DNA from: Takakia lepidozioides
Lineage: Eukaryota > Streptophyta > Takakiopsida > Takakiales > Takakiaceae
Direction of reading: 5' to 3'
Assembly: GCA_030704615.1 (NCBI GenBank)
Contig: CM060732.1
Location: forward strand, 54,167,053-54,231,052
DNA: 64,000 nt
Part shown: piece by piece, positions 46,731 to 57,862 of the stretch
Layout: each line of letters starts with the position of its first letter
Position numbering within the stretch: position 1 is the first letter of the stretch
The notes under the pieces: model-generated
Seen by the model: only the letters and a program-made list of their open reading frames with translations
Told to the model about the DNA's origin: nothing
Database searches by the model: none
Made by a program: the position numbers and the translations under genes

Positions 46731-47939
46731 GTGCCACCAGTTGCTGAGGAGAGTGCCGGTACGAGCACCAGGGATACTAGTGGGTATAGAAGACGAGGTG
46801 TGCGGTTTAGGCCACCTTCACCTTCAGTGTCTTCTGAGGAAGGTTCAGACTCAAAGTTAGGAGGATTCATGCCGAGGGTGCAAGCCACTTCCGTGCCATT
46901 GTTGTGGGATACGATGGAGGAAATGTATGGAGCTACCAAGGGGCCACGTCGGTACTCTGGAGCTGTGGGCACCATCGAGCTTGATGATTTCATACAAGAG
47001 TTTGATAGTTGGTGTGATTTGCAGCAGATGCGCAATCCACAACTGTTTACGCCTTTTATGGCGTGGAAGGGACTGTTTCAGCACCTTGAGGGGCTGCCCA
47101 TGGATGACTACCATGAGTTTAGGCGGGGACATGAGGTGGAGATTGAGGAATGGCGGGTGTATTGGTCACCTGACTATATCTCCATCACTAGAGGCACAAG
47201 CGCAGTGGTGACACCGGTAGCTGCACTGACAGCTTCTGTAAGCAGTAGTGGGATGTCAAGTGGAACAGAAGCTGGGAAGTCCACCCAAGCTCCTGTTGTA
47301 GTACCAACACCCGTGTCTGCCTTTAACCCAGTTGTGGAGTTCTTCGAGGAGTTAAGGATAAACTACCAAGGGATAAGGACGGAGAAATTGCGGAGTTTGC
47401 AAGAATTCCAACGAAAGCCTGCCGAGAGTTTAAGGGAGGCTTACACGCGCATGAGGCGCTTGATAAACGTAACCCAAGGGGTTACAAAAGCTCAGGTAGT
47501 CCAGTTCTGGTATGGGATCCTGGACAAGGAGCTGAGGAGAAGGGTGCGGGATGCAACTCTCCTACAAGTGGACCAACCCACCTTAGCAAATGTGTTTTTG
47601 TTGGCAAAGCGGATAGAGCTCAATATGGTGGAGGAACGAGTGGTCATGGTGGGGTTTGGTCAGGAGACACAACAAAGTGGGGCTCCTAGCCAACAACAAC
47701 CACTACCCCAACGTGCTCAAGGCAACAAGGGGGCTCAGGCGAAGCCCAGGGAAGGGCTGAGAGGATCTCAATTGCAGAGGTCACTTCCTACATTCTCAGG
47801 CCAACAACAGTCGGGTTTGACATGTTGGGATTGTGGAGGACCCCATGTTAAGAGAGATTGCCCGGAAAGAGGCAAAGGGCTGGTACAAGCACAGCCTACA
47901 CAACTACAATGTGGGCATTTGTGGCAAGTATGGGCATGA
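46731..47939 (+). pseudogene. gag of element 2
   Basis: A 402-codon frame with TIELDDFIQEFDSWCDLQQM, then EELRINYQGIRTEKLRSLQE, SLREAYTRMRRLINVTQG and QFWYGILDKELRRRV, ending with one intact knuckle (CWDCGGPHVKRDC). The frame opens at GTG 46731; no ATG is close. A T inserted in the second knuckle (cattTgtggc, near 47920) throws it out of frame. Element 3 has exactly the same insertion. Confidence 0.75.
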
Positions 47940-49560
47940 AGAGGCCCATTGTTATGACTTGCATCCTGAGCTACGGCCAGGCCAGTTCCAAGGGAACAAT
48001 GGTGGCCGAGGACGAGGCAATGTAGTCAAGAGAGGTAGAGGAGGCAGAGGTCGGGGTGGAGGACGTAACCAAAACCAAGGAGCACAGGGTCAGGGTCAAG
48101 GTCATGACCAAGGCATGGTGGATAGACTTGCCCAGCTAGAGCAACGTCTTGCTGCCATGGCCACTACTCATGTTACGCCAGCTCCAAGGCTTGAGGTTCA
48201 AGCCCCACCTGCACAACCTCCTATGCCTAGGGAAGACCAGATTGGTATGGGCTTCATGTGTGGAGCCGCACTTGCAGGACCATTGCATGTGACCTCTGCA
48301 GCTGCTGTCACTCGAGCAGCAACGCGTGCTTCTGAGCCAAGAGGAGCAGATGTGGATTTTGATCCACAAAGAGGGGAAGCAAGTCGACAGACAAGGCTTC
48401 CATAGTCATTCTTATTGGCGGAGACAGTGTCGACGCCGTCCATGGCATCTAGTTCTCATCCGATTGTTACTGAGGCGGAGGTTACTATGCCATTGGAGAG
48501 AGCCACACGGGCAGCAAAACTATCTAGTGTGCGATGTCAGGGGTAAGACCAGCTGAGGTGTTCAGGCTGGCAGCTACACTCTGTGAGAGTGGGGAGGTTA
48601 TTTCATATTCTGCGGAGATAGTGGGAGGTGTAGTGCCGGAGGGATCCTCGGATGTGAGGGTCAAGACTGCCACAGCGGCGCCATGACAAGCTGCAACTGC
48701 CAGGTTGATGGAGCTGCCAGCTAGGCCAGCCATTGAGCGCGCCATGGTGACACATGGAGTTGTCATGTAAGACAACCAGGATGACATTTTCTGTTTGAGT
48801 GGACCGGCAGGCAAGAGGTACCGGCCACTGCGGGTCTTGTTGGACTCGGGTGCTCAGCCATTGATGCTGGGCAGAGCTGCTATTGCAGGCTTGGGCCTCA
48901 CGGAGGCGGATATGGAGCCGTACCCTTTCCAAATATAGACATCTCTGGGAAGATCAGAGCAGGCTCGGGGCATGACACGGCGTGAGTTGGCTATCCGACT
49001 ACAACCGGATCATCCTACAGATGGCTCAATGATGAGAGCCAAGGCCATTGTGACAGACGCGGTCTCGTACGATATCCTTGTTGGTGGGGCAGTGTTGTAC
49101 CCCATGGGCTTCACCCTAGATTTTTGGGAGGAGTCAGCTTCCTATAGGCCTGGATAGCAGTCAAGGGAGGGCCGGCGTGTGCAGCTCCCTATGACGTTCA
49201 TAGGAGGAGTTACGGTTGCCCAATGAGGCAAGATGCCGACACTGGCAGCAGTCACAGCTGCAGTAAGTTGGCCTGGAGAGTTGCTTGAGGGCAACGTTCA
49301 TTCAGAGGATGTGTCATCTCCGGGAGAGCAGGATGACATGTATGGTATGGCAAAGTTGTCTGCCATGGTTGCTCACACTCCATTGTGGGGCTCGAGCAAG
49401 GATTTGCAGCAGGTTGCTGATTGTCGTCTGCAACAAGCCTGGGTAGAGGCTTTTGTATATCAGGAGAGGAGGACAGTGCGGGGATTGTACCACAACCACC
49501 TCAGTTGTCACCATTGGACACCACACCAATCGTGTGGCAGCGTCCGGATGAAGGCATTTG
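47940..49560 (+). pseudogene. Second knuckle, linker and protease of element 2
   Basis: In the +1 frame the second knuckle reads CGKYGHEEAHC, then a Gly/Arg/Gln-rich stretch (GGRGRGNVVKRGRGGRGRGG). After a TAG at 48403-48405 the protease follows with LLDSGAQPLMLG and ILVGGAVLYPMGF. In-frame stops lie near 48684, 48768, 48937, 49155 and 49224; most sit where element 1 has TGG, CAG or CGA. Confidence 0.7.
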
Positions 49561-49561
49561 C

Positions 49562-50801
49562 CTTCTGGACTTGTTTGACGGGATCAGCACCGGGTTGGCT
49601 GTTGATCTACAGGCAGGTATAGGAGTACGGCGTTACTTGTATATGGAGAGGGATGAGACCGCATGACGTGTCTCACTCCGTCATGTTGCTCAGTTGGTGC
49701 AGCAGTACCCTGAGTTGTTGCCGGTGTCTGCAGTTCGTGGATATCAGCAGGCCTTGCCAGCAGACATTTCGTTGCTGGGGGCGCAGGATTTGGAGCGGGT
49801 TGACTCCATTGATTTGGTAGTGGCAGGTTGGCCCTGCCAAGGGCATTCATCAGCCGGGCATGGCAATGGATTGCGAGACTCGAGGTCGGGTCTGTTTTGG
49901 GAGATAGTGCGGGTTTTGCGCCACTTACAGCATCATCAGGCTGTATCTCCAGCATACATCTTGGAGAATGTGCCATTGATGGGCGATTATCGGGCCAGGG
50001 ATGGCCAATGTGCATCAAGTCCGGTCGTGGCTTGGGTCATCAGTGTTGCTGGATGCAGCTGTAGTGGGGTCACGGGCTCATCGTCCACGGTTATGGTGGA
50101 CTAACTTGATGCCACCCGCACTACTCAAGCGTGCATTTGATGGGGTGCAGCGGACACCACACCTCACAGTGGATAGCATTTTGGACACAGGGAGGCAGTC
50201 TCAGCGTGTGAGACACGATGACCGTCCGCCTTTGGCAGTGGTCAACAAGGTGGGTCAACCACGAGCAGCACTACCTACACTTCTTAGTTTCCCAGGATCG
50301 CATGCTTTCCGGGATAGTGGCCTTGGCCTCCTGTGGGAAGCTCAGTTGCAGCAGTTAGTGGAGCCTAATGCCGACGAGCGAGAGCGGGCTATGGGTTTTT
50401 CCACTGGGACCACGACGGTGCCTTCTCTTTCTGAGGCATCACGTCGTCAGGTGTTGGGGCAAGCAATGGATCTAAATTGCTTGACCTGGATTATCAGCTT
50501 GGCTATGGCTGAGCAACGTAGAGTGTGGAGTGCACTTCCCTTGACGACCTCTCTGCCTACCGAGACGGTACAGGCAGTGAGTGGGGGCGAGCCGGTGAGG
50601 ACCACGGGGTGTAGACATCCATGGCACACGTGGGAGATGCTCGAGGTTCAGAGGGAGTTGGCAGCCAAGGCGATTGTGATGGATGAGGTTGGGGATTCTT
50701 CTCGAGTTGAGGAGGTCCTCAAGGATGAGATGATGGGGCAGGATGAGGCCTTGTCATTGACTGAGCAGGCAGGGAGTACTGATCAAGAGGTTGCGGAATA
50801 G
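49562..50801 (+). pseudogene. DNMT3-like methyltransferase of element 2 (all motifs, one stop, one frameshift)
   Basis: The fullest methyltransferase in the window. Motif I LLDLFDGISTGLA (near 49568), II YMERDE, IV DLVVAGWPCQG (PCQ 49832-49840), VI YILENVPLMG (ENV 49964-49972), VIII SRAHRPRLWWTNL (near 50075-50105), then ADERERAMGFSTGTTTVPSL and SRRQVLGQAMDLNCLTWII, which correspond to the final motifs IX-X (compare the RQRLLG-type helix of DNMT3). The order is the unrearranged one of DNMT3. A TGA replaces CGA after ERDETA (near 49666), and a one-base frameshift lies near 50000. A charged tail runs to TAG 50799-50801. All catalytic residues are present. Confidence 0.8.
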
Positions 50802-52430
50802 CAACCATGGGACGCATCATCTACCTCTAAGTCTGTTGGACTTAAGGTTGTAGTTATGGAGGGCAATTGGGAGCCTGACATTGGACCCATTGTCACTAGA
50901 GGAGAGAGACGACGTATACGGCGGTTCTTGAGACTTACAGGAATTGCTTTGTCTCTCGAGCTACGGTGGAGGAGCATGAGACACATGTTCAGGTTGTGCA
51001 TCGACCGGGTTTGGCCAATAGGGATGCAGATGGATTGAGTCGTAATCCATGCACGAGCGAGCATGATGATACTGGAGCTCGGTGGCATGGTGAGACGGAT
51101 GAGGAGATGGTGCCAGGATGGCATGCATCTACCTTTTTGTGCATCCTAGCAATGGGAGCTCAAGCTGGTCCATCCCATAGCATTGGTCATGTAGATGGTA
51201 TGCATGACGATCCGGAGATCAGTGAGGAGCTTGGTGGTGCTAAGGATGTGCATGAAGATGCAGCAGTGTTGGCCTACCTTCGTACTAGAGAGACAACAGC
51301 CAGTATGACTGCTAAGGAGAGAAATTGGATCCTACAACGAACCAAGAGGTTCAAGTGGGAGAGGACTCACCTACTCCGAGTATGGGAGGATGGACGAGTG
51401 AGGATTGTGCCTCATCCAATACAACAAGCGCGATTGGTACGCCATGCCCATGAGGAGTTGGGACATTTTGGGGTGCGACGCACTCCTAGTTTGCTGCAAG
51501 GACAGTACTGGTGGCGGGGCATGCACACGGATGTGCAACAATTAGTGGCAAGGTGCATGGTGTGTGATAGAGTGCGAGCTTCTTTCAATGCACCTAATCC
51601 ACAATTGCATCATTTACCCATTATGGGTTTGGGCTATCGTTGGAGTCTTGACTTTGCTGGTCCATTGCCACTAACGATTTGCCATAACAAGTATGTGCTG
51701 GTGATGGTGGAACATTTCTCCAAGTGGATTGAACTGGTGGCATTGCCTGACAAGTATGTGAGGTGATGGTGGAACATTTCTTAAGATTTAGAATTTGATG
51801 CTCCAGCCGAGGTACTCACGGACCAAGAGAGAGAGTTCTTGGGGGAGTTTCAGGCTTTGTGTGAGCAAGCCTTGATAGATCACCGCACTATTTCTCGGGA
51901 TCATCCCGAGGCTGATGGCCTGGCAGAGAGGGTTGTACAAACACTCAAGCGAGGCTTGCACAAGTATGGCTTGCAGAAGGGACATCTAGGAGATTGGGAC
52001 CTTCAGCTACCTTGGTTGGCCATGGGCTATACGTTTAGCAAACAAGCATCACTTGCCTCGTTCTCCCCTTATTTCCTTCTCTTTGGCCGAGAGCCAGATT
52101 TGCTTGCATCTATTTGTATGGAGATTGCAGTAGTTTTCAACCTTGATGATCCGGATGTGTGGACACAAACATGTGCCCAGCGGGCAGAGTTGTTCAAGAG
52201 AGTCATGCCTATGGCTTTTGAGAACCTTGTTATTGCCCAACACCGAGACACATTGAGGTATGCCACTATACGTGGAGGGGGATATCGGCCAGGTGTTCGG
52301 CGTTTCCACCCTGGAGACTATGTGTATCTGCAGCAGACAGCGCCTACGACTTTGGATGTCACAGCAGGGCGTGTGATTCTAAGGGTCCGGAAGGTGTTGC
52401 CTTCAGGAGTGTTGATTCTGGAGGGTCGAG
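50802..52430 (+). pseudogene. RT/RNase H scar and integrase of element 2
   Basis: A short linker resembling the start of RT (to about 50960) is followed by TVEEHETHVQVV, matching an internal RT helix of element 1, joined at about 50990-50996 directly to the RNase H end VVHRPGLANRDADGLSRNP. The join lies at a shared TTCAGGT-GT word. Integrase follows with EELGHFGVRRTP, CMVCDRVRASF, WSLDFAGPLPL and RDHPEADGLAERVVQ. A small duplication with a stop (51700-51780) has replaced part of the core. Confidence 0.75.
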
Positions 52431-52690
<260 letters not shown>

Positions 52691-52933
52691 GCATGACAAT
52701 GGTGGAATTGACAAGTGATCCAAGGTCTAGCTGATGGGAGCTCAACGCCATGGATACTTAATTGAAGATCATGGATTGCAGGAAGGCGAGTAACGATGGG
52801 GCTACTTTTGCACCCGGCCTCTTGATCTATTGATTTTAGATACTGGGACATGTGCGATTGAAGACCAAGCGATGATTTTATTGAGATGGATACTTGTCAA
52901 CTATCCGGTGTTAGAGGGACCTAATCACCAGCC

Positions 52934-52942
52934 AGGGGGGCG
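52934..52942 (+). promoter_or_regulatory. Polypurine tract of element 2
   Basis: AGGGGGGCG directly before B1, matching the position in element 1. Confidence 0.6.
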
Positions 52943-52943
52943 A

Positions 52944-53029
52944 TTGTGGCATAGCTTTCTAGGATTGTGTGCTTAGAATGTATGGTGGACAACGATGTAT
53001 ATTGTGGCACGATGCTTAGGTGCATGACA
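52944..53029 (+). repeat. Repeat B1 of element 2
   Basis: 86 bp starting ttgtggcatagctttctagg and ending gcatgaca, repeated at 53394-53479. It is followed by GC and then A2. Confidence 0.85.
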
Positions 53030-53031
53030 GC

Positions 53032-53393
53032 TGTCATGGTTTTAGTCATAGTTAACTAGAATTACCTACTTCTAGTTAACTAGGACATTTTGGATATTTA
53101 TATTTGTATTTTGTGTGTTGGGACTTCATTTGGTCTCACATGCCAAGTGAGGTGTCAAACCTCACTTGGGACACGGGGACGGGTTTTTCCCTTGTGAGTG
53201 TTGAGGAGGGCTCATCTTCTTGTAGTTGAGCCTCCATGAGCCTCTCCCACCTCCATAGGTATTGAGAGGGAGTGTGGTGAGGGCTTTGTAGGGTGGATTC
53301 CTTTAGCAAAGGTGCCCTTTGCTTGACTTAGTTTATGTGATTGAGTGGATTCATGAGTGGAGTGTTTCCATTGTGTGTTCACTTTCATTATCA
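53032..53393 (+). repeat. Terminal repeat A2 of element 2
   Basis: 362 bp starting TGTCATGGTTTTAG and ending TTATCA, closely matching A1 of element 3 (57488-57862). Confidence 0.85.
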
Positions 53394-53479
53394 TTGTGGC
53401 ATAGCTTTCTAGGATTGTGTGCTTAGAATGTATGGTGGACAGCGATGTATATTGTGGCACGATGCTAAGGTGCACGACA
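53394..53479 (+). repeat. Repeat B2 of element 2 (3' end)
   Basis: Second copy of B, ending gcacgaca. The next base is element 4 gag sequence. The endpoint is the same as in element 1. Confidence 0.85.
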
Positions 53480-54159
53480 CGCTCAAGGCGAAACACCACC
53501 CCTAGGTAAATAAGTACATCATTAACTGTGTGCGGAAAGTGAGAAACAGGCACATGATCCTCCCAAGAGATGTCCACGTGATGCTCTAGCTTCCAGGTAG
53601 GGCGTAAGTTTGCCAAGGCCAGAGAGCTACCTCCTCGAACGAGCTCCCACAATCTCTCAGGACTAGGACATTTGGGCGGTAGGAAACTTTCGAATTTAGT
53701 GGTGAGCTCACCCGCCACCATAAATTGAGGAATGCCCAACTCAGCCCAGCTCAACTTTCCACCAGCAGCCAACCTAGTTTTTGCAACAGCCAGGGGGAGT
53801 TTGAGCCCAATCTCTGTAGCATATAAAAGTTGCAAGATTTTGGCCGCTCGTGCACCCTAAAAGGCTTGGATACACTTCCGCCGTTGTTCAGCCTCCTCCT
53901 CAGGGGTATTCGCAGGCTTGAGCCCTTCAAGAGCAACAGTTGACTCGAATTGCTAGACCCAGTGGTCAGATGGCGTATCCAAAATAAGCTCAGGCCGTTC
54001 AATGGGTTGATCAAGGGGCAGGTAGTCTACTTCCACCACCAACTTAGGATCTACAGTTCCACGAAGAACACCATCAAAGACGGCTTCAAAGTTGCCTTCC
54101 GACGTCTCCTTGTAAGCGTTGAGGTCAGACTTAGTAGAGGGGCGGGACGAAGACGCCAT
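53480..54159 (-). pseudogene. gag start of element 4
   Basis: From an ATG at 54157-54159 the minus strand reads MASSSRPSTKSDLNAYKETS, VEVDYLPLDQPIERPELI and, after a stop near 53955 and a second interruption near 53860, GKLSWAELGIPQFMVAGELT and LRPTWKLEHHVDISWEDHVP. I assign it to gag from its position just inside the 5' LTR; the sequence itself is not one I know. It is cut by the end of element 2 at 53479. Confidence 0.55.
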
Positions 54160-54355
54160 TGCTGCAAAACGCACGAACACAACAAAGCAAGGAAGAGCAG
54201 CAAAACAACACAGACAAGGAAGAGACACAAAAATGCAAACTGAGAAGCGCCGCCATTGTCACCCTGTCAGTGTACAACAACCTATCGTACCCACAGCGAA
54301 TGATAGAAGAATGAGTAACGAGATCTTGTAACCCGTCTCCACCAGGATTCTGTAC

Positions 54356-54824
54356 CACCGAGATTATTCCACTCCTCTGCGGTAGGTGCTAGTGTAAGGG
54401 GATGTTAGCCTGGCAAAGCGTGCCTGCGAGGAAGGAAGGATCTACACGACGGGGAGCCAAGATATCACACTACATCACACGTTCATCCAGCACAGTCACA
54501 CCTTCGTACACAAGTTAAACAAACTGAAAGTACACCGGTCCCTTAGGCTTCCAGGTGATCCCTTAAATAAAACCAAGGGGCTAATCTTATCAGACAGAGT
54601 GGCCATTTGTGATTGGCCAAGCGGATTATGTCTAGGTACTCAACCAGATAGGACGCCACGTTGTTACTGCTTTAGGATAAGCTAGCTGTTTAGTTGCCTA
54701 GGATAAGCTGTTTAGTTGGCCATTAGGATAAGCTAGCTTTCCTAATGGCCATCCATCCATTGATATCATCCGACTACATTCATCCTAAGGAGAATATGTA
54801 GGAAGACAGAATCTGGCCATCACA
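54356..54824 (-). repeat. 5' LTR of element 4
   Basis: 469 bp copy of the LTR at 42926-43401. On the minus strand it is followed by TGGTACAGAATCCTGG, a possible tRNA primer site because it begins with TGG. Confidence 0.8.
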
Positions 54825-54831
54825 GAGCGAC

Positions 54832-55028
54832 AGCCCACAATTCAGGCCCTTGAGGAGGGGCAAGAATTAACCCCCTTTCATTTATGGGCCATGAGGCCTA
54901 CAGGTTGATCAACGCCCAGACATACCGTCGCGAACAATCCCACACAGGGGGCAGGGCAGCGGGTTTGAACCCCGAATCACCAGGGCGACACACCCTACAC
55001 TTACCAGCTGAGCTACCAGCCGATGTGC
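54832..55028 (-). mobile_element. tRNA-derived SINE copy S2 with intact A and B boxes
   Basis: On the minus strand the head reads ggctggTAGCTCAGCTGG (A box, 55004-55015), then GGTTCAAACCC (B box, 54961-54971), the two RNA polymerase III promoter blocks of tRNA. The body ends in the cctcctcaagggc block. S1 and S3 share head and body. The tRNA species is not clear. Confidence 0.65.
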
Positions 55029-55201
55029 ATTATTGTTGACATAGGTGTGAAGCCTGATTTCGGCGCTATAGGTTTGTTCCCCTTCCTCTACCGGACTTGA
55101 CCCTATCTGGGGAATGTAGTCGGTAGAAGGGTATGGCAGAGAAGACGGAATCTTGCTAAGAGGACGCCACAGACTCAGACTTCCAACACTCAGACCTCCA
55201 A

Positions 55202-57486
55202 CACTACAACAGATTGCGGCTTTTATGACTCCCATGGGTGCGTAGTCATGACAGATTTGTGGCAGAAATGCCATTTGCAGTCGTAAAATGCTTTTGAAGT
55301 CATAATGCAGGTCTGGGGAAGGCGTATATGCGACTGCATGGCTCCGGACTCTACACAACACAGGTCAAACATCTTTGACCACAAATATTGGCATGGCAGA
55401 TATGACTACCAGTCACGGTCATGGCTACACTGGAATGACGTGTACATATTGCTAGACAGACATATGACTTCATGACTCTCACTCTAATGCATTCTGCCAG
55501 ATCATCACATGGATAAATCACTACATGACTGCACGTGTCGACACATGCTTTTCTGGTTATATATGTAATATATGAGTATTTATATTTTGAAAAAACAGAG
55601 ACTCTGACCACTAGAATGAATTAAAAAAAAACAAAAAAAAACAAAGTGCAGAAAGATTAAAAAAAAAGCACATCGGCTGGTATGTGCACAGTGTGTCGCC
55701 CTGGTGGTTTGGGGTTCAAACCCGTTGCCCTTATCCCGTGTGGGAGATTGTTTGTGACGGTATGTCTGGGCGTTGATCGTCCTGTAGGTCTTATGGCCCA
55801 TAAATGAAGGCGGGTGAATTTTTTTCCCTCCTCAAGGGCATGTGGTTTCCTTTAAGAAAAGAAAAAAAAGAAAAAAAATCAAAAGGGGCTTTTAGGGTTT
55901 ACAAAAAGGTTAAAAAACGTAAAAAGTTGCCCATTACGATAGCGTGAACAGACTTAGAGCGAGCGGGAGGGAGAGAGAGAGAGGGCTAGGACTTAGAGCG
56001 AGCGAGCGGGAGGAAGGGCAAACATGCATGGGAGGCCCGCAGTTGGAGCAACCTTCGCATCTGAAGCAAGCAACCCTAGAAACGCTAGGGTATGTGTGCG
56101 AGGAGGTTTCGGCTGGGAGCTCGCCGTTCTTGGGAGAGTCAGCTTTGTCTTAGCAGGCCGTGTTTCAATCTCTACCCGCTCGGCCCTGATTTTACAGCAC
56201 GGAGCAGAGCTGGCATGAGTTTCTTAAAGATCCTTCATGATGGTGGGACAACCGCAATCGCAAGGTGTGGCTTTTTCTTAATGTACGATGTGAAGAAGTT
56301 TGTCCATCCTGCAAATGTGGGTTGTTGGCTCTATTAGTACCATGATTTGGTATTCTTCCTGATGTTTACAAGGTTCTTGGGAGAGTTAGCTTGGTCTTAG
56401 CAGGCCGTGTTTCAATCTCTGCCCACTTAGCTGCACCGTGGTGGTTCTCACTGACCAATCCGACATTACCTAACTACAGACACAAGCAGCACACACAAGA
56501 TGTCCTCTTGGGTTCATGGTCTGTCAAATCCTCCATGGGTCATGACACAAGGTCGAGGACACTGTGGTGAGGGCACCTTCTTCTTCGACCTATTTCAGCC
56601 TATTTTGCCCTCTCATCAGACTCGGCCCTGAATTTGAATCATGGAGCAGAGCTGGCATGAGTTTTTTAAAGATCCTTCACGAGGGTGCAACAATCGCAAT
56701 CGCAAGGTGTGGTTTTTCTTAATGTACGATGTGAAGAAGTTTGTCATCCTGCAAATGTGGGTTGTTGGGCGCTCCTGTTAGTACCATGATTTGATATTCT
56801 TCCTGAGGTTTACAAGGTTCTTGGGAGAATCAGCTTGGTCTTAGCAAGTCGTGTTTCAATGTCTGCCTGATCAGCTGCACCGTGGTGCAGGTTCTCATTG
56901 ACAATCCGACATTACCTGACTACAGACACAAGCATCACACACAAGAGGTCCTTTTGTCGGTCAAATCCTCCATGGGTCATGACACAAGGTCAAGGCCAAT
57001 GTGGTGAGGGCACCTTCTTCTTCGACCTATTTCAGCCTGTTTTGCCTTCTCATCAGACTCGGCCTTGAGATGCATATTGAATTTTGTAAGTTAGCTCATT
57101 GCTCGTTGATAAGTAGGGTTGGGGGTGTTTGCTGGAACAATTCTAGGCTGTCATTGTCAGCTGCTAGCAGGAAGGCAAGGATGTATGCATGATTTTGTGC
57201 AGAGGCATAGATAGCTGAAGGAGCAGGGATAGAGTGTGGGCCCATATTCGTCCAAGAGGGCCGGATTTCAAGCTCCATTATTTCAGTGTCATCCATTCAG
57301 CCAGGGATTTCCTGTTGACATTGCCAAGGCTTTACTCGCAACATGATGCTTGTAAAGCTTCATTAGCTTGAATGTTGATTATACTTAAATTATTAGGTTT
57401 GTAAAGCCAGTTTTGAAATTTTCATGGTAATCAGCTCTCTTGAAAATCGGTAGGTTGCAAGCCATTTACAGCGGGCCGTGGGTGGA
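55202..57486. repeat. Large inverted duplication, arm B
   Basis: Reverse copy of 29195-31276. It starts at 55202 with CACTACAACAGATTGCGGC, a CACTA-type terminus, and ends at about 57486 with gcgggccgtgggtg, next to element 3. It has three units of the internal ~440-bp tandem where arm A has two, and carries SINE S3. Confidence 0.8.
55669..55850 (+). mobile_element. tRNA-derived SINE copy S3
   Basis: Head cacatcggctgg, B box GGTTCAAACCC, body gggcgttgatcgtcctgtagg, end cctcaagggca. The A box is decayed. It is the counterpart of S1 in the inverted arm. Confidence 0.6.
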
Positions 57487-57487
57487 C

Positions 57488-57862
57488 TGGTTTTAGTCAT
57501 GGTTTTAGTCATGGTTAACTAGAATTACCTACTTCTAGTTAACTAGGATATTTTGGATATTTATATTTGTATTTTGTGTGTTGGGACTTCATTTGGTCTC
57601 ATATGCCAAGTGAGGTGTCAAACCTCACTTGGGACATGGGGATGGGTTTTCCCCTTGTGAGTGTTGAGGAGGGCTCATCTTTTTGTAGTTAAGCGTCCAT
57701 GAGCCTCCCCCACCTCCATAGCTCTATGTATTGAGAAGGAGTGTGGTGAGGGCTTTGTAGGGTGGATTCCTTTAGCAAAGGTGCCCTTGGCTTGACTTGG
57801 TTTATGTGATTGAGTGGATTCATGAGTGGAGTGTTTCCATTGTGTGTTCACTTCCATTATCA
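57488..57862 (+). repeat. Terminal repeat A1 of element 3
   Basis: Matches A2 of element 2 along its whole length, with a 12-base duplication (tggttttagtca) at the start in place of TGTCA. It ends TTATCA, followed directly by the leader (ctgcaagaagatc). Confidence 0.8.

Noticed and set aside
54955-55025. Functional tRNA gene
   Set aside because: A and B boxes are present, but a clean clover-leaf and matching acceptor ends could not be drawn, and the same head recurs with a SINE body.
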